A DNA stretch of 64,000 nucleotides from Porites lobata. Taxonomy: Eukaryota > Cnidaria > Anthozoa > Scleractinia > Poritidae. Every line of letters begins with the position of its first letter. Position 1 is the first letter of the stretch. The notes under the pieces are model-generated. The model saw only the letters and a program-made list of their open reading frames with translations. It did not search any database and had not been told where the DNA came from. Below, one piece after another: positions 11,205 through 24,500 of the stretch. The position numbers were made by a program, and so were the translations under genes. The stretch is taken from NCBI GenBank assembly GCA_942486035.1, contig CALNXK010000008.1, positions 3,425,001 to 3,489,000 on the forward strand, written 5' to 3'.

Positions 11205-14200
11205 TTATCTGCCACCATCTCTGATCAGAGTGAGAAACTCTTCACGTGATCTAGGATCCTCTCTCAGAGCTCCCAGCATACAACTGGTGACAGTCTTACT
11301 GCTAGGCTTTTGTACTCCACGCATCACCATACACATGTGCCTAATAATCAAAAGAAATAGCTTTATTAATCAGAACGTTTACAATACAATGTCTGGCAAA
11401 GTGTTTTTTTTTAAAAAAAACGGGTATTTAGTAACATCTATTAGTTCCTGAAATTAAGATACAATTTTAGTTGTCAGTATTCTATCACAAATTCTCACTG
11501 GCATGTTTGCTGTCTATCCGCTCATAAAGAGAGTTGGTCTATCAGCTCTGAAAGTCACCTATGGCAAAACTATCTATTGATAGAAATCTTGAAACAAACA
11601 TTGTTCCACGGAAGGGTGAAAGAGCAGTGTTTTTTCCCCTTGTTATTCAATCTGTTCTTTGTGTGGCAGTAACTTGAGAATTGGTCTGTGACACAAGGGG
11701 TGCTGCATACATCACCTTTCAGACATTCTTTTAACTTTAACTTTGGGAGTTATGCCGAGGGTGTGAAAGGTTTTGGCAATTATTCAAATTCCAAAAGCTT
11801 AAATGGGCTCAAAGGAGACTTCTGACCATTGCTGTTTATTTCCTGTCTCACTAAAGTCTTTGAAGACTCTGACTTGGACAGTGTTTTGTTGGATTATTGT
11901 TCAGGTTGGTAACAAGTTTAATACTCAGCAGTTGGTCTGTCTGAAAAGGAAGTTGACCTCTTTTTGTTCACTTGACATGGTGCATAGTTTACTGGCTCCA
12001 TCATGCAGAATTACACCTTGTCAACTTGCTTGGCTTCAGCAAAGTGTTTGATCATAACGATTATAATATTGTCATCCAGAAGCTTGCCTCGCTTGGTTTC
12101 CAAAGGTTTCCATAGCTTGGATTGATCTGTAGTTTTCTGACAGAAGTCACACCATGTAGGTAGACAAATTTCTATGTCTAACTTGGCTCTGTTATATAGC
12201 TGGCATAATGAAGGGTAGGAAATTTGGCCCCATATTTTTACTTAACACTACTTAAGGCACTGGATGTATGTTGATGATATCACAGTGTCTTGCAATCCAT
12301 TTCTAGGAGTGAACTCCTCTCAGCAATCCAAGATCATTCAAATGTTATTTCCGAACTAAGCACGCACTAATAGCATGGAGTTTAACCTGAAAAAGTTCTC
12401 CTTCGGGACTCTCCAAGACTAATAACTGTCCTCTTTAGTGGATAAGATTCTCTAAAGTTCTTGGGGTGATAGTCAAGGAAAATCTTTAGTGGAACTACCA
12501 TACAGACTCGGTTCATAAGAAACCATCTAGAAGACTGTACATCCCCCACGTTTCTCACTCTGGTGTCCTTCACAGCTACCTGATCATCATCTATAATATT
12601 TCCCTCATCTGCTTGATTCTTGAGTACTCTGGTCCTGTTTGACAGAGTACCGGTATTTCTGGCTACCATCCAACAAGATCAAGAAAATTCAATAGCCTGC
12701 ACTAGAATTTTGTATCCTGAACTTTCTTATTGTCATTGAAACTTTTGCTGTTACAGCTCTCTGGCACCTCAATACCAGGTGAGATGATACGTGCTTGAAG
12801 ACATTAACCACAATAATTTCTGGGCAATCTTCCTGTTTGTATTCTACCCTCCCCTAACCATGATACAATATGATATGATACAATAGCAAAAACTTCTGAC
12901 ATAATTAATGAAGAACTGTGATAGACTCAGGAGGAGCATTTTTCCAACTATGTCCACCAATGCAAAGTAGTGGGACAGTGAACTTTTTATTAACTTTTGT
13001 AATTTTGTCATTATATCATACTTAATCCTTTGCCGGTCACCTGTAGGTTGTTTGGATGTTTTACTTACGTATAAATTATCTAGGATTGTCACTTAGCATG
13101 TAAGATGTCAAAGTGAACATTCAGTAATACCTCTTGCATGGTGACATTCTATTTTTTCAAAAAACCATCATCATCATTATCTTTATCATCATTATTACTC
13201 CAGACTTCAAACTGGCTGCAAAGCGTATGCTAATACATCAGCTAATAATTTTATAACCAATAATATTATTGACGACTTTTGGGCAATTAATTGTGAGCAA
13301 AAATAAACTGAGAGTAACTTTATTTTACTTGAGTATTAAACAATCTGACTTCAAAAACTTACGTTGCCTCAATCACCACGCCTACTCCAGCTGGGCTTAC
13401 AGCTTCACATAAAGCCATGGCAATTTGCTTTGTTAGACGCTCTTGCACTAAAATAAATTCAAACTAACTGTTAAGAAACTAACATGTGATCACAGGTTTC
13501 TGCATGTGAGGAGGATGAGGGGGAGGGGGGGGGGTCGACCCCTGTACGAAAGCAATCGGGGGCTCTTGATCAGAACTGAACCATGAAAGGAGACCAATCA
13601 GGGCATACGTGGCTCAGGCTTAATTTGACCCTAAAAGAGATCTTACCAAAACAGGCATTACCCTCTCTTGAAGCATCCAATTACCAGAAACAGCTTAGAG
13701 CTGTAGTTGTTTGAATTGAAAGATGTTGAAATTGAATTCTGTCTTCAGCATAGAAGGATCGCATTATCTCTGTCACATGGGACTCAAGGTATATCCCCAT
13801 CATCGTCCCCCCGCCCCCCCTCTGGACAAGAATTGTGAACAAACTTACTGAAGCTACTTTTGATGTTACCATGTACAGTGATGTAATAAAAGTCCTAAAT
13901 TTGACTCCTGATGGTTTAAAATACAATGTAGGATGGGCTCCATGCAAAACGTCTTATCCAAAAAGGAAACAAGGTGGCCATTTTGGCCTAGAGCCATTTA
14001 CTATTATCATTACTGTTTAATACTGTGAGAAGATTAACCACTTGTTATTTTGGTCAATTCTGCCATATTTAAAAAAAAAAAAAAAAAAAAAAGTGCTTAT
14101 AAACTTACCTTGCAACCGCCGGCTAAACATTTCTACAATCCTGCAACAAAACAAACAAAGCAGAAATACAAAAATTGTATTTTCATAATTTTATTGCCAG

Positions 14201-17200
14201 CCAGACAAAATTGTATTTGTCTTTTTCTACCAAGAAGCTCATCAAAGACCTTTCAGTGTCACTAACAAATGGCACATCATGTGTCAAGTCTGGTATACTA
14301 GCTTCTTCTTGGCAGTGGCAGTTTGGCCTTACAACTATTAACAGCAGTGTCATAAAGATTTTACTTTGCAAATTATGCTGGTAGCTACTAAAAATTTTAC
14401 AGGATACGCAGCGTGCAAAGAAAGTTGTGTCCAATAGCCAAGAGCTAGTGGATTTTGCTATCGAGCTAATGGTTTTTGTTGTTACAGTCAAACCAGGTCA
14501 AGCGTTCCTGTCGCTAACAAACTAATGAATTCATTAATGGAAAAATGATTTCGTTTGTTGATTCAATAATCCATTCATAAAATGAATAATCCAACAGTCA
14601 AATTGGACCTCGATTCAATAATCAAATGTTGATTTGGTTTATGAACAAAATCTACCGGTTCTTTATTTTTGTCTGTTGTGTTCAATCTTATTTGCTTCCT
14701 TTTTCCTGCCGTTTACGATTGCGTTTTTCATTGCCTTTAATCAAAATAACAGCTAGAATAGACAGACCGCAAACACAAAGAAACTGACAAAGGCCGAGGA
14801 TCGAAATCCACCAATGACCGCACATATACTGACCACAGTTTGACCGTTGTGTTTTCTAAGAGGTCAGGCCTAGGTCTGTTGCACTGATTACTGGCAGCAA
14901 ACTGGCGTACATGTAACAGTTTGTTTGGGTTTGAACTTCAGAACTCGCCAGCACTCGACTCTCAGAAAAAAAAGAGGAAAAAACAAAATTCTGAGGTCAA
15001 CTTGTGGAAAGTGTAGTTTTTCAAAAAACAGTAATCGAATCAACATTCGATTATGGAATCGACGCTAAATATGAATATTGGATTGTTCATTTTATGAATG
15101 GATTATTGAATCAACAAACGAAATCATTTTTCCGTGAATGAATTCATTAGCTCGTTAGCAACGGGAACGCTTGACCTGGTTTGACTGTAACTTGCCTGAC
15201 AGGCAGGCGCTGTTTTTTTGGGAAATTCAAATTACAGAAGGATTGTAATCAATCGTGCTAATCAAAAAGATTTTTGATAGTTGAAATGACTTGTGGGCTA
15301 GTACATGCTAGCTATAGCTTGCTCGAATGACAGGCTGTAAAACTGACTTTCTTTGCACCCTGATACCAAAAAGCAAATTTCTTGGCTAGTCCAATATACC
15401 ATAAATGCTTGAACGAGCATCTGGGGCAACTGTTTGATTAAAAAACTGTAAAGATCTCCTGCTGATCTAATGAGGGGCCAAGGGAGCCTGGACCCTATGC
15501 CCAATTTTAGGCTAAACTGAAGCTTGCAAGCCGAGAAAAATCATTCTATAGGCCAGGGCCCCCTTAATCTTAGGTCTGGATGAATGAAAAGAATAATACA
15601 GTTGAATCCTGGTAACTCAAATCCTATATAACTCGAACCTCCTGCTAACTCGAAGCAATTTACATTTCCCTTCAGATCATTTTCTACATAATTGTACCCT
15701 CAAGAACTCGAACTCCTGATAACTGGAACTTTTTTCTATTTCTCTTGAAGGTTCAAATTATTGGGAGTTGACTGTGTATAAAAAATATTATTGAAATAAT
15801 AATATGGTATACATTACATTGTGATCTTCATTGGAAAAGGGCTTACCTAGCAAGTTTGCTTAATCCAACTACTCTTTTGTTTGGCAAATAACCAATATGA
15901 ACCTATAAATTATAGAAGAGGAAAGTAAAGATTACAACGACAAGCATGATTTTGAAATATTATTTACTTGCATAATTATTTACAAAAAAAATCTTTGAAT
16001 TACCACAAGATAAGTACTTTAACAGAATTTTCTGCCAGTGTGCAAACTGAGAATTTTCACATCACAGATGAAGTTCTTGGAAGAGGCACCCCCCAGCCCA
16101 CCCTTCCTTAAAGCCATGGGGGACACACTGGGCTAAAATTTTAAAGCATATGCAGGAAGTACAATGACTGACGTCAACAATTTTACGAGATATTCATGAG
16201 TGGATAAAAATGGGTGCATAATTTAAAGTGTTCATGTGCACTTGCATGTGGTGCAGAGACAGCAAACAAAATATTTATTCAAAAGTAAAAACAGGCTAAG
16301 AAAGGTAGTAAACCTTGTTTCAGTGATTTGAAAATCAATATTATTAAGGAAATCTGTAGAGATTTCAACCAAACTACCAAAACTCTTTTTATTTTGTGCC
16401 TCAAAAATCTGAACTTGGAAACCTTGCAGCTTACAAACAAAACCAAAAAATGGAAGGCAATAACCATAATATTGCATAAATCTTGTGTGGCACCTGTGTT
16501 TTTAATGGTCAAGCAACCCTCAAAATTTGACTTCTCGGAGAGTTTTGTCCAAGAATCCAGCACAGACATACAAAACTGTAAGAGCTGGCCCTGCAGAGGG
16601 GTAAACTTGGTAGGCTGTCGTGTGTCATTACAGAAGAGAAATTCTAAAGGCATCAATTTAGGGATGACAGATATTGCTCATTTAAACCAATATAACTTGC
16701 TGGCAAAGTTTGAATCCACTTCTGTCAGACACACTAGAGATTTTGACCCAATCATTTACTAATGCAACTACACAATGCTATCATATATTTGATCCGCAAA
16801 TCTGGACACAAAATCACATTTTCCCAATTTGGCACTAATCAGTGCCGGATCCAGACGTTAAGATAAGTGTGGGCCCAGTCATCCAGACCCTTATAGATAG
16901 GGGGGTTGGTCTCCAAAAGTTTTTTCCCAGCCTTTTGGGCCTCAGTTTAGTCCAAAAATAAGGGGGGGCAGGTCCCCCAGGCCCCTCCCCTGGATCTGCC
17001 ACTGCTAACGTGGCTTAAAGGAATGCTTTAAGGCACAATCTACCCAATAAAAAAAACCTCCTACAATTTCATCACTCCTTAATGTTTCGGTAAAAAAATA
17101 AATTTTATTTTATCTAAATCACCTCTAGAACAATCAAGATATAAGTGTTTTAAAAGATGCAACACGAGCAAAATTTTGCTTAATGAATTAATTAATGACA

Positions 17201-20200
17201 GGTTTCCCCTGCAGCCTTAATGAACTCACAATATATAGTACATATTGCCGCCAAGTCTTTAATGAATAACGTTACACGTACAATCACTAAAGAATGAACC
17301 ATTATTTTAAGGATAGCACATGGTGCAAGATGCAGCTCCTCTGACAATGGTGCTTGATTAGGATAGTGACAGAACTTACATGTAATGATGACAGGAAGTG
17401 AAAACCAAATTTATGCACTGTACTTCACAAACACAAATATGGTTTTCTTTTGAAAGATACTTCCCCCCGAATCTGTAATGTTTGCTACAGTTTTTTGTTA
17501 AATGGTACAGGTTTAGTTCATTTTAAACCAAGACAAAGTTATCTTGAGGTCCAAATTCTGAAGAACAAAAAAGCACCCCCTTTAAATAGGTGCTCCTCTT
17601 GAATTACCCACACTTCTATATTGACGGAAAAATTGGATAAGTGCATTAAACATAAATTTGACAATAAACAGTGCCGTACTTGTATATATTACAGATTTTA
17701 AAGTACGAAAAAAATAGGGACGAAGGACTGCACATTTTACTCACCTTTCCCATAAATGGAACCAGGTGATGCTCACATAGGGAGAACATGTCAATGTCTT
17801 TCACTATAACTAGCTCGTCATGATTTTCATCAAAAACAGCATCATTTAAAATATCTATACCACAGGAAATGAATACTATTAGTTTATTTGCAATTCAAAC
17901 AGGTCAAGATGCATGCCTGGACATTGATCAAGTTCTTTGAGGTCACTGAAAATGCAAAAACCAATTGAAAGAGAAAGTGGCCAATATCCAGCCACCTTGA
18001 CTGTGCAAGCTTGGTCAATAAAGAATTTAGTATAGTGAAACCCTGCAAACTAAGAAACAGGATTTTACAAACCTGTTAGGCTAAAATTTGCCAGTTAAGG
18101 CCCCCTCTATATAAGAACCTGTCTAGAATTAAATTTAACAGGTTCTTATTTTCTAAAATCTATTCAGTACACTTGGGCAAATAAGATAAGTCAATATTCA
18201 GAATCCTCTTTGGAGGCATAGGTGCCTTAAATTATCACTCCAACTGCAATGTAATGGTATGCCGGTTTTATATGAGGAATATAAGCTGAACCACTAAATA
18301 CTCTTAGGTATATATACTGTATATTTTCTTCAGAAAAAAAGGACCTATTTAAGAACCGAAATAGGCTAAATTTATGCTAACTAGCCTTTATATTCTTAGT
18401 TGTGGGGTCTTACTGTATGTGACCAACAGGGCTCGAAAAAAGTCCTGTCTGGTAGTCCTGGACAAGTAGATATATTCTTGTTGGGCAAGTAACTTTTGAA
18501 GCACACTTGACCAATGCACAAGGGTCCAAGCAAGTCATCCTCTAACAAAATTATTAACTAAGATTAGGAATAAGTGTCCTTGGGCAAGCAAAATGTGAGA
18601 GATGCTTGCCCAAAGGACAAGCTGGAAATATTTTTTTGAGACAAGAAAAAAATTTTTTTTTCTCACAGAACGAAAGTAGGAAATCCCAAGCGGTAAGATA
18701 GACCCATCTTACAGGATAGCTAGCAAAACTAGAACACAGGATTCCATTCAACTTGCCCACTGATGAAGCAGTCATATAATAAAAAATGTTTTTAAGTGTT
18801 CAAAGAAATCTCGCCCATATACGGTTATCATGTAAAGAACCTTAATCCAAACAGCTGCCACTTTCTTTGTTTGCTAAACACATTCACATACTCAGTGTAG
18901 GAAACTCAACAAGTCTTTTTAATCAACGAGCAAGTCACATGAAGCATGCTAGTATGCATGCACACATGTAAGAAACCGCATACAAGCTATGACACTGTGC
19001 CAAGTCAAGCATTATATTTCAGTTTAAATTTGCAACAAAGAAAATGAAAAAAATGCTCACTGTTGAAATTAATGCCTTATTAGTTTGAAACAAAGAGAAA
19101 CTAAATACTAATATCCTCTTTGCTTTTTTTTCCCACTAAGCACTTCAGTGAAAATATTTTGTTATTACAACTATGACAACCAAGTGTCTTTTTAATGTTC
19201 ATTGTTTCGCAACTGTGGAAATGCAAGAATATTTTAAGAATCATACAATGTACAGAACAGAGGTGTTTCTGATGTGATATTGTGCTTGATTCACTTCACT
19301 GCACAACTATCTAGCATTAGCTTGAGTTAATAGGTAAGAGATTACAATGAATAGAAGACAAAAGAAGAAAATAAGATTATTATGGATACAGGCAATTAAC
19401 ACCTTTGACCTGGCAGATCAAAACAAAAGATATGGAAAGAGAAGGGCATAAAAATACAATGCCACAACAACAAAAATGTGGGCTTTTTAAGTTCCTCTGA
19501 CAAATGACGAAAGTAAAGACATCTTTGATAACTTAAATTGATGATTAACAACCATGTAATTTACATAATAATACTATGCCATTAATAAATAAATATTTAG
19601 AACAATCAGCATTTTGCCTGTCAGCAAGATGTGATGAATAGATTCAAATTACCAGTGTATTGTTTACTTGTATTATTACTACACCCTTGTTCAGAGTTAC
19701 ATCCAACTCACGAAATCCTCGAAAAATTAAAATATCCATGGCCAAGTCCTATGAATAAGCTTCTGGCAATTTATTCTGACAGCTTGACATCGGGGCTGCT
19801 GCGTTGTCATGAATTTGTTTTTACTACTTTCTGGAGTATCTGCCTGGACTAACAATAATGTTTCATTACCATGATGGTATAATGGATTTTCAAGAAACTT
19901 CTCAATTTGTGGCTTCTACATCATACCTTCTATTCTGATTTTAGAACTTCATAAACAGGTCTCTAACTCATTTCCATGCTTCAGTATTTTACTTTGCACT
20001 TCTTAGCAGCTAAACGTCTTCAGTGACTTTATAAACTCCTACCATAAGTCGCAATTGACTGTCTTCCTTTCCTGTCTCATCCAAAAATCCCATTATGCCC
20101 AGTAAGATTACTGATTATGTCCTTGTCCTTTCATTACGAATTGTAGTAGCAGGAGAAAGATATAATGTTACCAGAGAATATTCTGAAAGCAGCTCCACAT

Positions 20201-21271
20201 TTCAATAAAAAACCGTCCTAGGCTACTGAACATTAGCTGAAGAATTCAGTGCAGCAGTAAACAGAGAATTCTCCGATCTCCGATGGCTAATGAACATCTT
20301 TTTAGTACTGGTATTTTTCATTTCCTTTGTTTTTAGGAGGTCAGAAAATTTATGTTGCAGTTAAAAAAATCAACAGAAGATACAAAACTGAGAAACACTG
20401 AATCAGGGAGTTAAGCTTTAATTCATTATTTATCTTAAAAACTGACGAAGATCATAGGGTTTCTTTGTGATTTTACACCGAGCAGTTCAACTCCTTGTGA
20501 GCACATTTCCTCATGACTTTGGCTGCGTTCACACAGTTCCAGATGAATTTTCAACCAGCAGAAAAATTTTAACAGACACCCCATTCATAAGGGACCTTTT
20601 AATATTTTCATTCTATTCTCAAGGAACTTTGAACGACTAGGTGTCTAAAATTTCTTACAGTTACTTAAGGTGGTTTCGTATGAACGAAACACCTTAACGC
20701 ACAAATTTTCAACAGGTCAAAAATTTATCTGCTGCCGTGTAAAAATAGCCTTAGGTTGAAACATGTGTGCATTAAAACATCTAATTTGACCAGGAAATTC
20801 TACAGAATGTTTAAAAACTACATGTACAGTCAACTACATGTATATCTACTGGAATATCATGTTGTTCTGACAAAACTCTAATACGTTGACATTCAAGATC
20901 TAACAACAGCACACTAAAAGTTTGACTCTGTCGTCTCTCTGGGCAACTATGTCTATGTTAGCTAAATTAAAGATTAAAATATTACACGTACCTCCGATCG
21001 TCTCTTCGTACCCTTTGGTAAAAAACAACATGGCTTTGGCGGCTCGAGCGGGTGTTTTTAAGAGGCCTTGGCGAGTCTTGTCTTCTCCAATATTGTCTAG
21101 TACCGTTGCAAAGGCCGTTTCTAGTTGTTTTTGCTGATCTTGAACAGAATCCACATCGATCGGTCTTGGTTTGAGTTCCGGAACGTCATCCATACTCAAA
21201 GTCGTTCTCTGATATTTTATGGGGTTATTTGCTCCACTGCCTTGGATAAATGAACATTCCGGTTCAGTCAT
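11205..21271 (-). CDS. GCH1: GTP cyclohydrolase I, complete six-exon gene
   Basis: Converts GTP to 7,8-dihydroneopterin triphosphate, the first and usually rate-limiting step of tetrahydrobiopterin synthesis; a cytosolic homodecamer in animals. Exons in transcript order: 20992-21271, 17745-17854, 15847-15902, 14109-14140, 13363-13447, 11205-11340; all junctions are GT-AG and phases close to 232 aa (human about 250). Seen: N-terminal tail with a family-like TRQGLLKTPARAAKAM segment, the zinc-site motif SLCEHHLVPF in exon 2, HIGYLPNKRVVGLSK in exon 3, VQERLTKQIA in exon 5 and HMCMVMRGVQKPSS in exon 6. Zinc ligands Cys/His (CEHH) and the second Cys (HMC) are present. The first ATG of exon 1 is used. 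Divergent neighbour STN1 starts 262 bp away. Introns carry several mobile elements. The fourth exon is only 32 nt. Confidence 0.96.
12030..12690 (+). pseudogene. Decayed LINE reverse transcriptase fragment in GCH1 intron 5
   Basis: Across several frames the plus strand reads like a LINE reverse transcriptase: an FDHNDYNIVIQKLASLGF-like stretch near 12050-12105, then the catalytic-box motif YVDDITV at about 12269-12289, followed by SAIQDHSN- and KVLGVIVKENL-like pieces. Frames shift and stops intervene, so it is inactive. It lies antisense to GCH1. The clade is uncertain (L2/CR1-like by impression). More LINE-derived sequence may extend upstream to about 11800. Confidence 0.7.
14409..15362. 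mobile_element. MITE with GTGCAAAGAAAGT ends, interrupted by a second element
   Basis: Left end CAGCGTGCAAAGAAAGT and right end ACTTTCTTTGCACCCTG are inverted. The host sequence is 14409-14484 plus 15188-15362. A second, uninterrupted copy of about 240 bp lies at 28414-28653. Located in GCH1 intron 3. Confidence 0.7.
14485..15187. mobile_element. Tc1/mariner-type non-autonomous element with ~110-bp inverted repeats
   Basis: Begins CAGTCAAACCAGGTCAAGCG and ends with its reverse complement. The terminal repeats extend about 110 bp with roughly eight mismatches. The element is flanked by TA on both sides (14483-14484, 15188-15189), the Tc1/mariner target duplication. The 703-bp interior encodes no transposase. 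It sits inside the 14409-15362 repeat, so it is the younger insertion. Confidence 0.85.
15599..15774. mobile_element. Short Tc1/mariner-like MITE
   Basis: Starts CAGTTGAATCCTGGTAACTC after TA and ends GGGAGTTGACTG. The interior repeats 'AACTCGAA' units. About 176 bp, in GCH1 intron 3 about 70 bp from exon 3. The right TA is not perfect. Confidence 0.55.
16840..17004. mobile_element. MITE with CAGTGGCGGATCCAG-type ends
   Basis: Ends CAGTGCCGGATCCAG and CTGGATCTGCCACTG are inverted. The interior includes C-rich GGCCCAGTCATCCAGACCC. A second copy in opposite orientation lies at 47220-47378. In GCH1 intron 2. Confidence 0.7.
20520..20760. repeat. Possible relative of the GCGTTCACACAG repeat
   Basis: Contains GGCTGCGTTCACACAGTTCCAG, compared here by its first 17 bases with the ends of the 35680-35989 element. 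An internal GGTGTTTCGTTC-like palindrome also occurs. Boundaries are unclear. In GCH1 intron 1. Confidence 0.3.
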
Positions 21272-21533
21272 TGTGAAAATAATTATGAAATGTTAATTAG
21301 TCCCACCACAGGAATTACGAAATCTACGCATAAGCTTATATTATGGAGAGCGTAAATGAGCTGTAAAACACATGTGAAATGCGTAAAACGAGCAGGCATT
21401 CGACTGGGCATCCGCATTCCACTATATTCATCGTTCCCAGTCTCCTCGGAATTGGCGGGAAATAAACGCCTGTCAAATTTTAGTTATAACTTGGAAGTTT
21501 CATCAAAGATGTCGAATTTGAATTACCGTTACT
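21272..21533. promoter_or_regulatory. Shared GCH1/STN1 intergenic region, likely bidirectional promoter
   Basis: Only 262 bp separate the GCH1 start codon (minus) from the STN1 start codon (plus). Both 5' UTRs and both core promoters must largely fit here unless untranslated first exons exist farther away. No clear TATA box is placed for either gene. Function inferred from geometry alone. Confidence 0.6.
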
Positions 21534-24500
21534 ATGGACGCTAAAGAACAGGTCATTTCTCTTCCTCCTGTTCGATTCTGGGGCCTAGATCCTTTGTTTT
21601 GGACGCACATTAAAATGTTTGTTAAAGACGTTTACGAATTACACGAATGTGCTGATTATCGAGGTGAGGAAATTATTTTATCCTAGATCCTGCATTGTCT
21701 CCCTGAGTGATTTGATGCCCCCCAAAACACCATACCTTAGAAAGAAAGAAACAGTGTTCTATGTTTGTTTCCATTGTTTTTCATTTGTTTTCTTTGTATT
21801 ACAAAGTGCAGTGTTGCCAGGCCAGTGGTCAAGCATCATCTTTTGTTTTAGATTTCAGATACTGTATGACAAATACAGCTGTCAACGCTGTCTCACGTAC
21901 GACCATGCCACATATAACTAACTATATCCCCCGTGGTCAGATACCCCTCTGCGACATAAGTCTTTAAAATTTGTATATTGCGTATGTTATTAGAAAAGGA
22001 AATCTGGTAATCAAATAAACACGACTCATGAATAGTCAGAGAGGGTGGAATAAAACGCTGGTTTTAAAATTTCATTTATAGCATTTTTTTCTCCATTTTT
22101 AACCTAACGGCAAAAAAATTTCAAGAAAAGATTGTTGCAAACTACTTTTTTTGTTTTTGTTTTTGTTTTTTTTTTTAACCCTATTCATATGTTGTTCATT
22201 TATTCACCTTATTCATTCATTCATATTATTTTTGATTGAAATGTGCTTTGGGGGAAATCTTTCTGTTCAAGGCTCAAGAAAGATACTGTTGGAGACAAGT
22301 GACAGATTTCATTCTCAGTACATTCGGCAACAAAAACTGACTTAAAACTTGTGTGAAACTGAAAATCAATTCAAATGTGTTACAACAACATAAGAAGATA
22401 ACTGTGAATAGCCAAAATGTTTTCAGATTTTCCTTGTTACCCAGCAGCATTCTGGTTCTTGATTTTGGTGCTAAACCCCATACGATTCTTGTTGTTAATG
22501 TGAGTTTTAGGGTTTCAAAATTTTTATACCTATTTAAATTTTATCTCTGGATTCATTTTCTTTTGCAAAGTTCACCTAATTATTATATCATAAAGATTTA
22601 CAAGAGCTTGTGAGTGAAATATTCTAGAATATAACCTTCATGTACAAGTACTTATGGGTACACTCAAGTAGTTTCCAGTGGACTCTGGTGTTTCACTTTA
22701 CCCTTGAACAACAAGTAAAACTTACATGTAGTTTTGCACTAAATGGATATACTCTAGCCACCCTGGCCCCAGGTATTCAAAAGGTGGATGAAATAATTAC
22801 TATCTAGCGGATTATAACGCAGTATTATTGGTTTCCCTAATACATATCCACTGGACATAGTGATTTATCCAAAGTTTGAACAGTCAGGCTCTGGATGTTA
22901 TGGGTTGGAATGTTGGGCATCCTACAATATTTTTCTTGGAGTACAACCTTGTGTGCTGTACTTCTAGCTCATATGCCTTTTTATGGAGAGGTGATAAATG
23001 TTACTAAAACTAACCTTTTTAAATTTAAAAAATATTTCTTAATCAGGAAAATAACAGGAAGTAGAACTGAAGTAAATAGAGCAGTTTTTACTCACCTGAA
23101 GTGTCTAGCTGTAAAATCTGTTCTCACCTTAAAACTCGTATTCAGCCTAGTTTAATTCAGAATTTTAATTTCTTTGTTTGTAGGAAAACAAAGGAATTAA
23201 ATTCTACGTAGCTCTTTATTATTCATAACAGATGAAGGAAATTCTTGTTTGACCTGAGAGCATTACTAGAAATAAATGTGACTAGAATTTTGATATATAT
23301 ATTCAAATATTTTGATAATATTATTGAAACTGTTACTTTTCTGTTTAGGAGTCTTTTGTTATGCTAATAACCATCCAGTCATAAGGGCGGAAGTTCTGGG
23401 ACATATTGTTAGCATAGATGAAAAGGAGAAATTAACAAGTTATGGAGGTACATTTATTTATGACTTACTATAATAAGCATGTGCATTCTCAATATATTCT
23501 TCACATATTTTCTTTCATGCAATCTGAAGAAAATCTGTTGACAGTCAATACCTAAATATCTTTGATTATCATGATGTTTATGTTGGCTAACAGTAATTTG
23601 TTATTGGCGAGATGAAACAAAATGAAGCAAAGCGGTGAATTTAATCCTTCACCTAATCTTTCCATAATATAGAAATAGAATGAGGTCAAGTTTGTTGCTC
23701 TCCAGTTTATGAATAAACTACCCTGTCCAATAATCTATATCCCTCAAAAATAGCTGCAAAAAATAACCCACTACAGGGCTTACTACAAAAATAACCATAT
23801 TTCCTCAAACAAGTGCCTGAGCACTTATTTAAAATTTTCACTAAAATTATGGAGGGGCATTTTGGTAGAGGCCAGGTGGTTTTCCTTTCAACGAACGGTA
23901 ATTTTATTGTGGCTAATTCTTATTACAAAAAAAAAAACTACATCATCCACATTAACATCAAGTCAATATTCAAATGTCTCTCATTTGTTAAAACAGTCAC
24001 GTGGCTGGTAGTCAAGCATAGCATACTTATATTGATTATCTCATCATCCTCAAGGTTGATATGCAGGTCTTTGCATCCCTCTAACTTGTATCCCTATTAT
24101 TTTAGGAAAGTGATGGAGAGGTGACAGGGGGAGGCATATTTGAGAAGGGTGCTTAATATTTGATATTATGGCCTAGGGGTTAGGTGCTTATTTGGGGGAG
24201 GGCGCTTATTCAAGGAAATGTGACCTTAATTCTCCAGGAAAACGTACACTAACCGTTTTCCATTTAACGGGTAAAAACTAACGGCTAACGAACGGCTTGT
24301 TAACAGCTTTTCTTTTCACTACAAATCATGTTATTATTTGTTCATTAACTACTACCTGCAAAAGGTTTTTTAATTTTGACATGCAGGTATTTCAAATTAA
24401 GCTGAAATACCACTGCTCAAAGCCAATCAAATTGCAGAAATTTCTCATGTAGTAGTATAATATTATTAATTTATAGTTGATGATGGCAGTGGAACAATTT

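Noticed and set aside
14183..14491. 102-codon minus frame between GCH1 exons
   Set aside because: It largely overlaps the dispersed GTGCAAAGAAAGT repeat, and the 28291-28530 minus frame in the other copy is related.
16279..16762. Overlapping frames of 125 (minus) and 144 (plus) codons in GCH1 intron 2
   Set aside because: Neither shows a domain or splice-consistent context. They lie within an intron and look like chance openings in AT-rich DNA.
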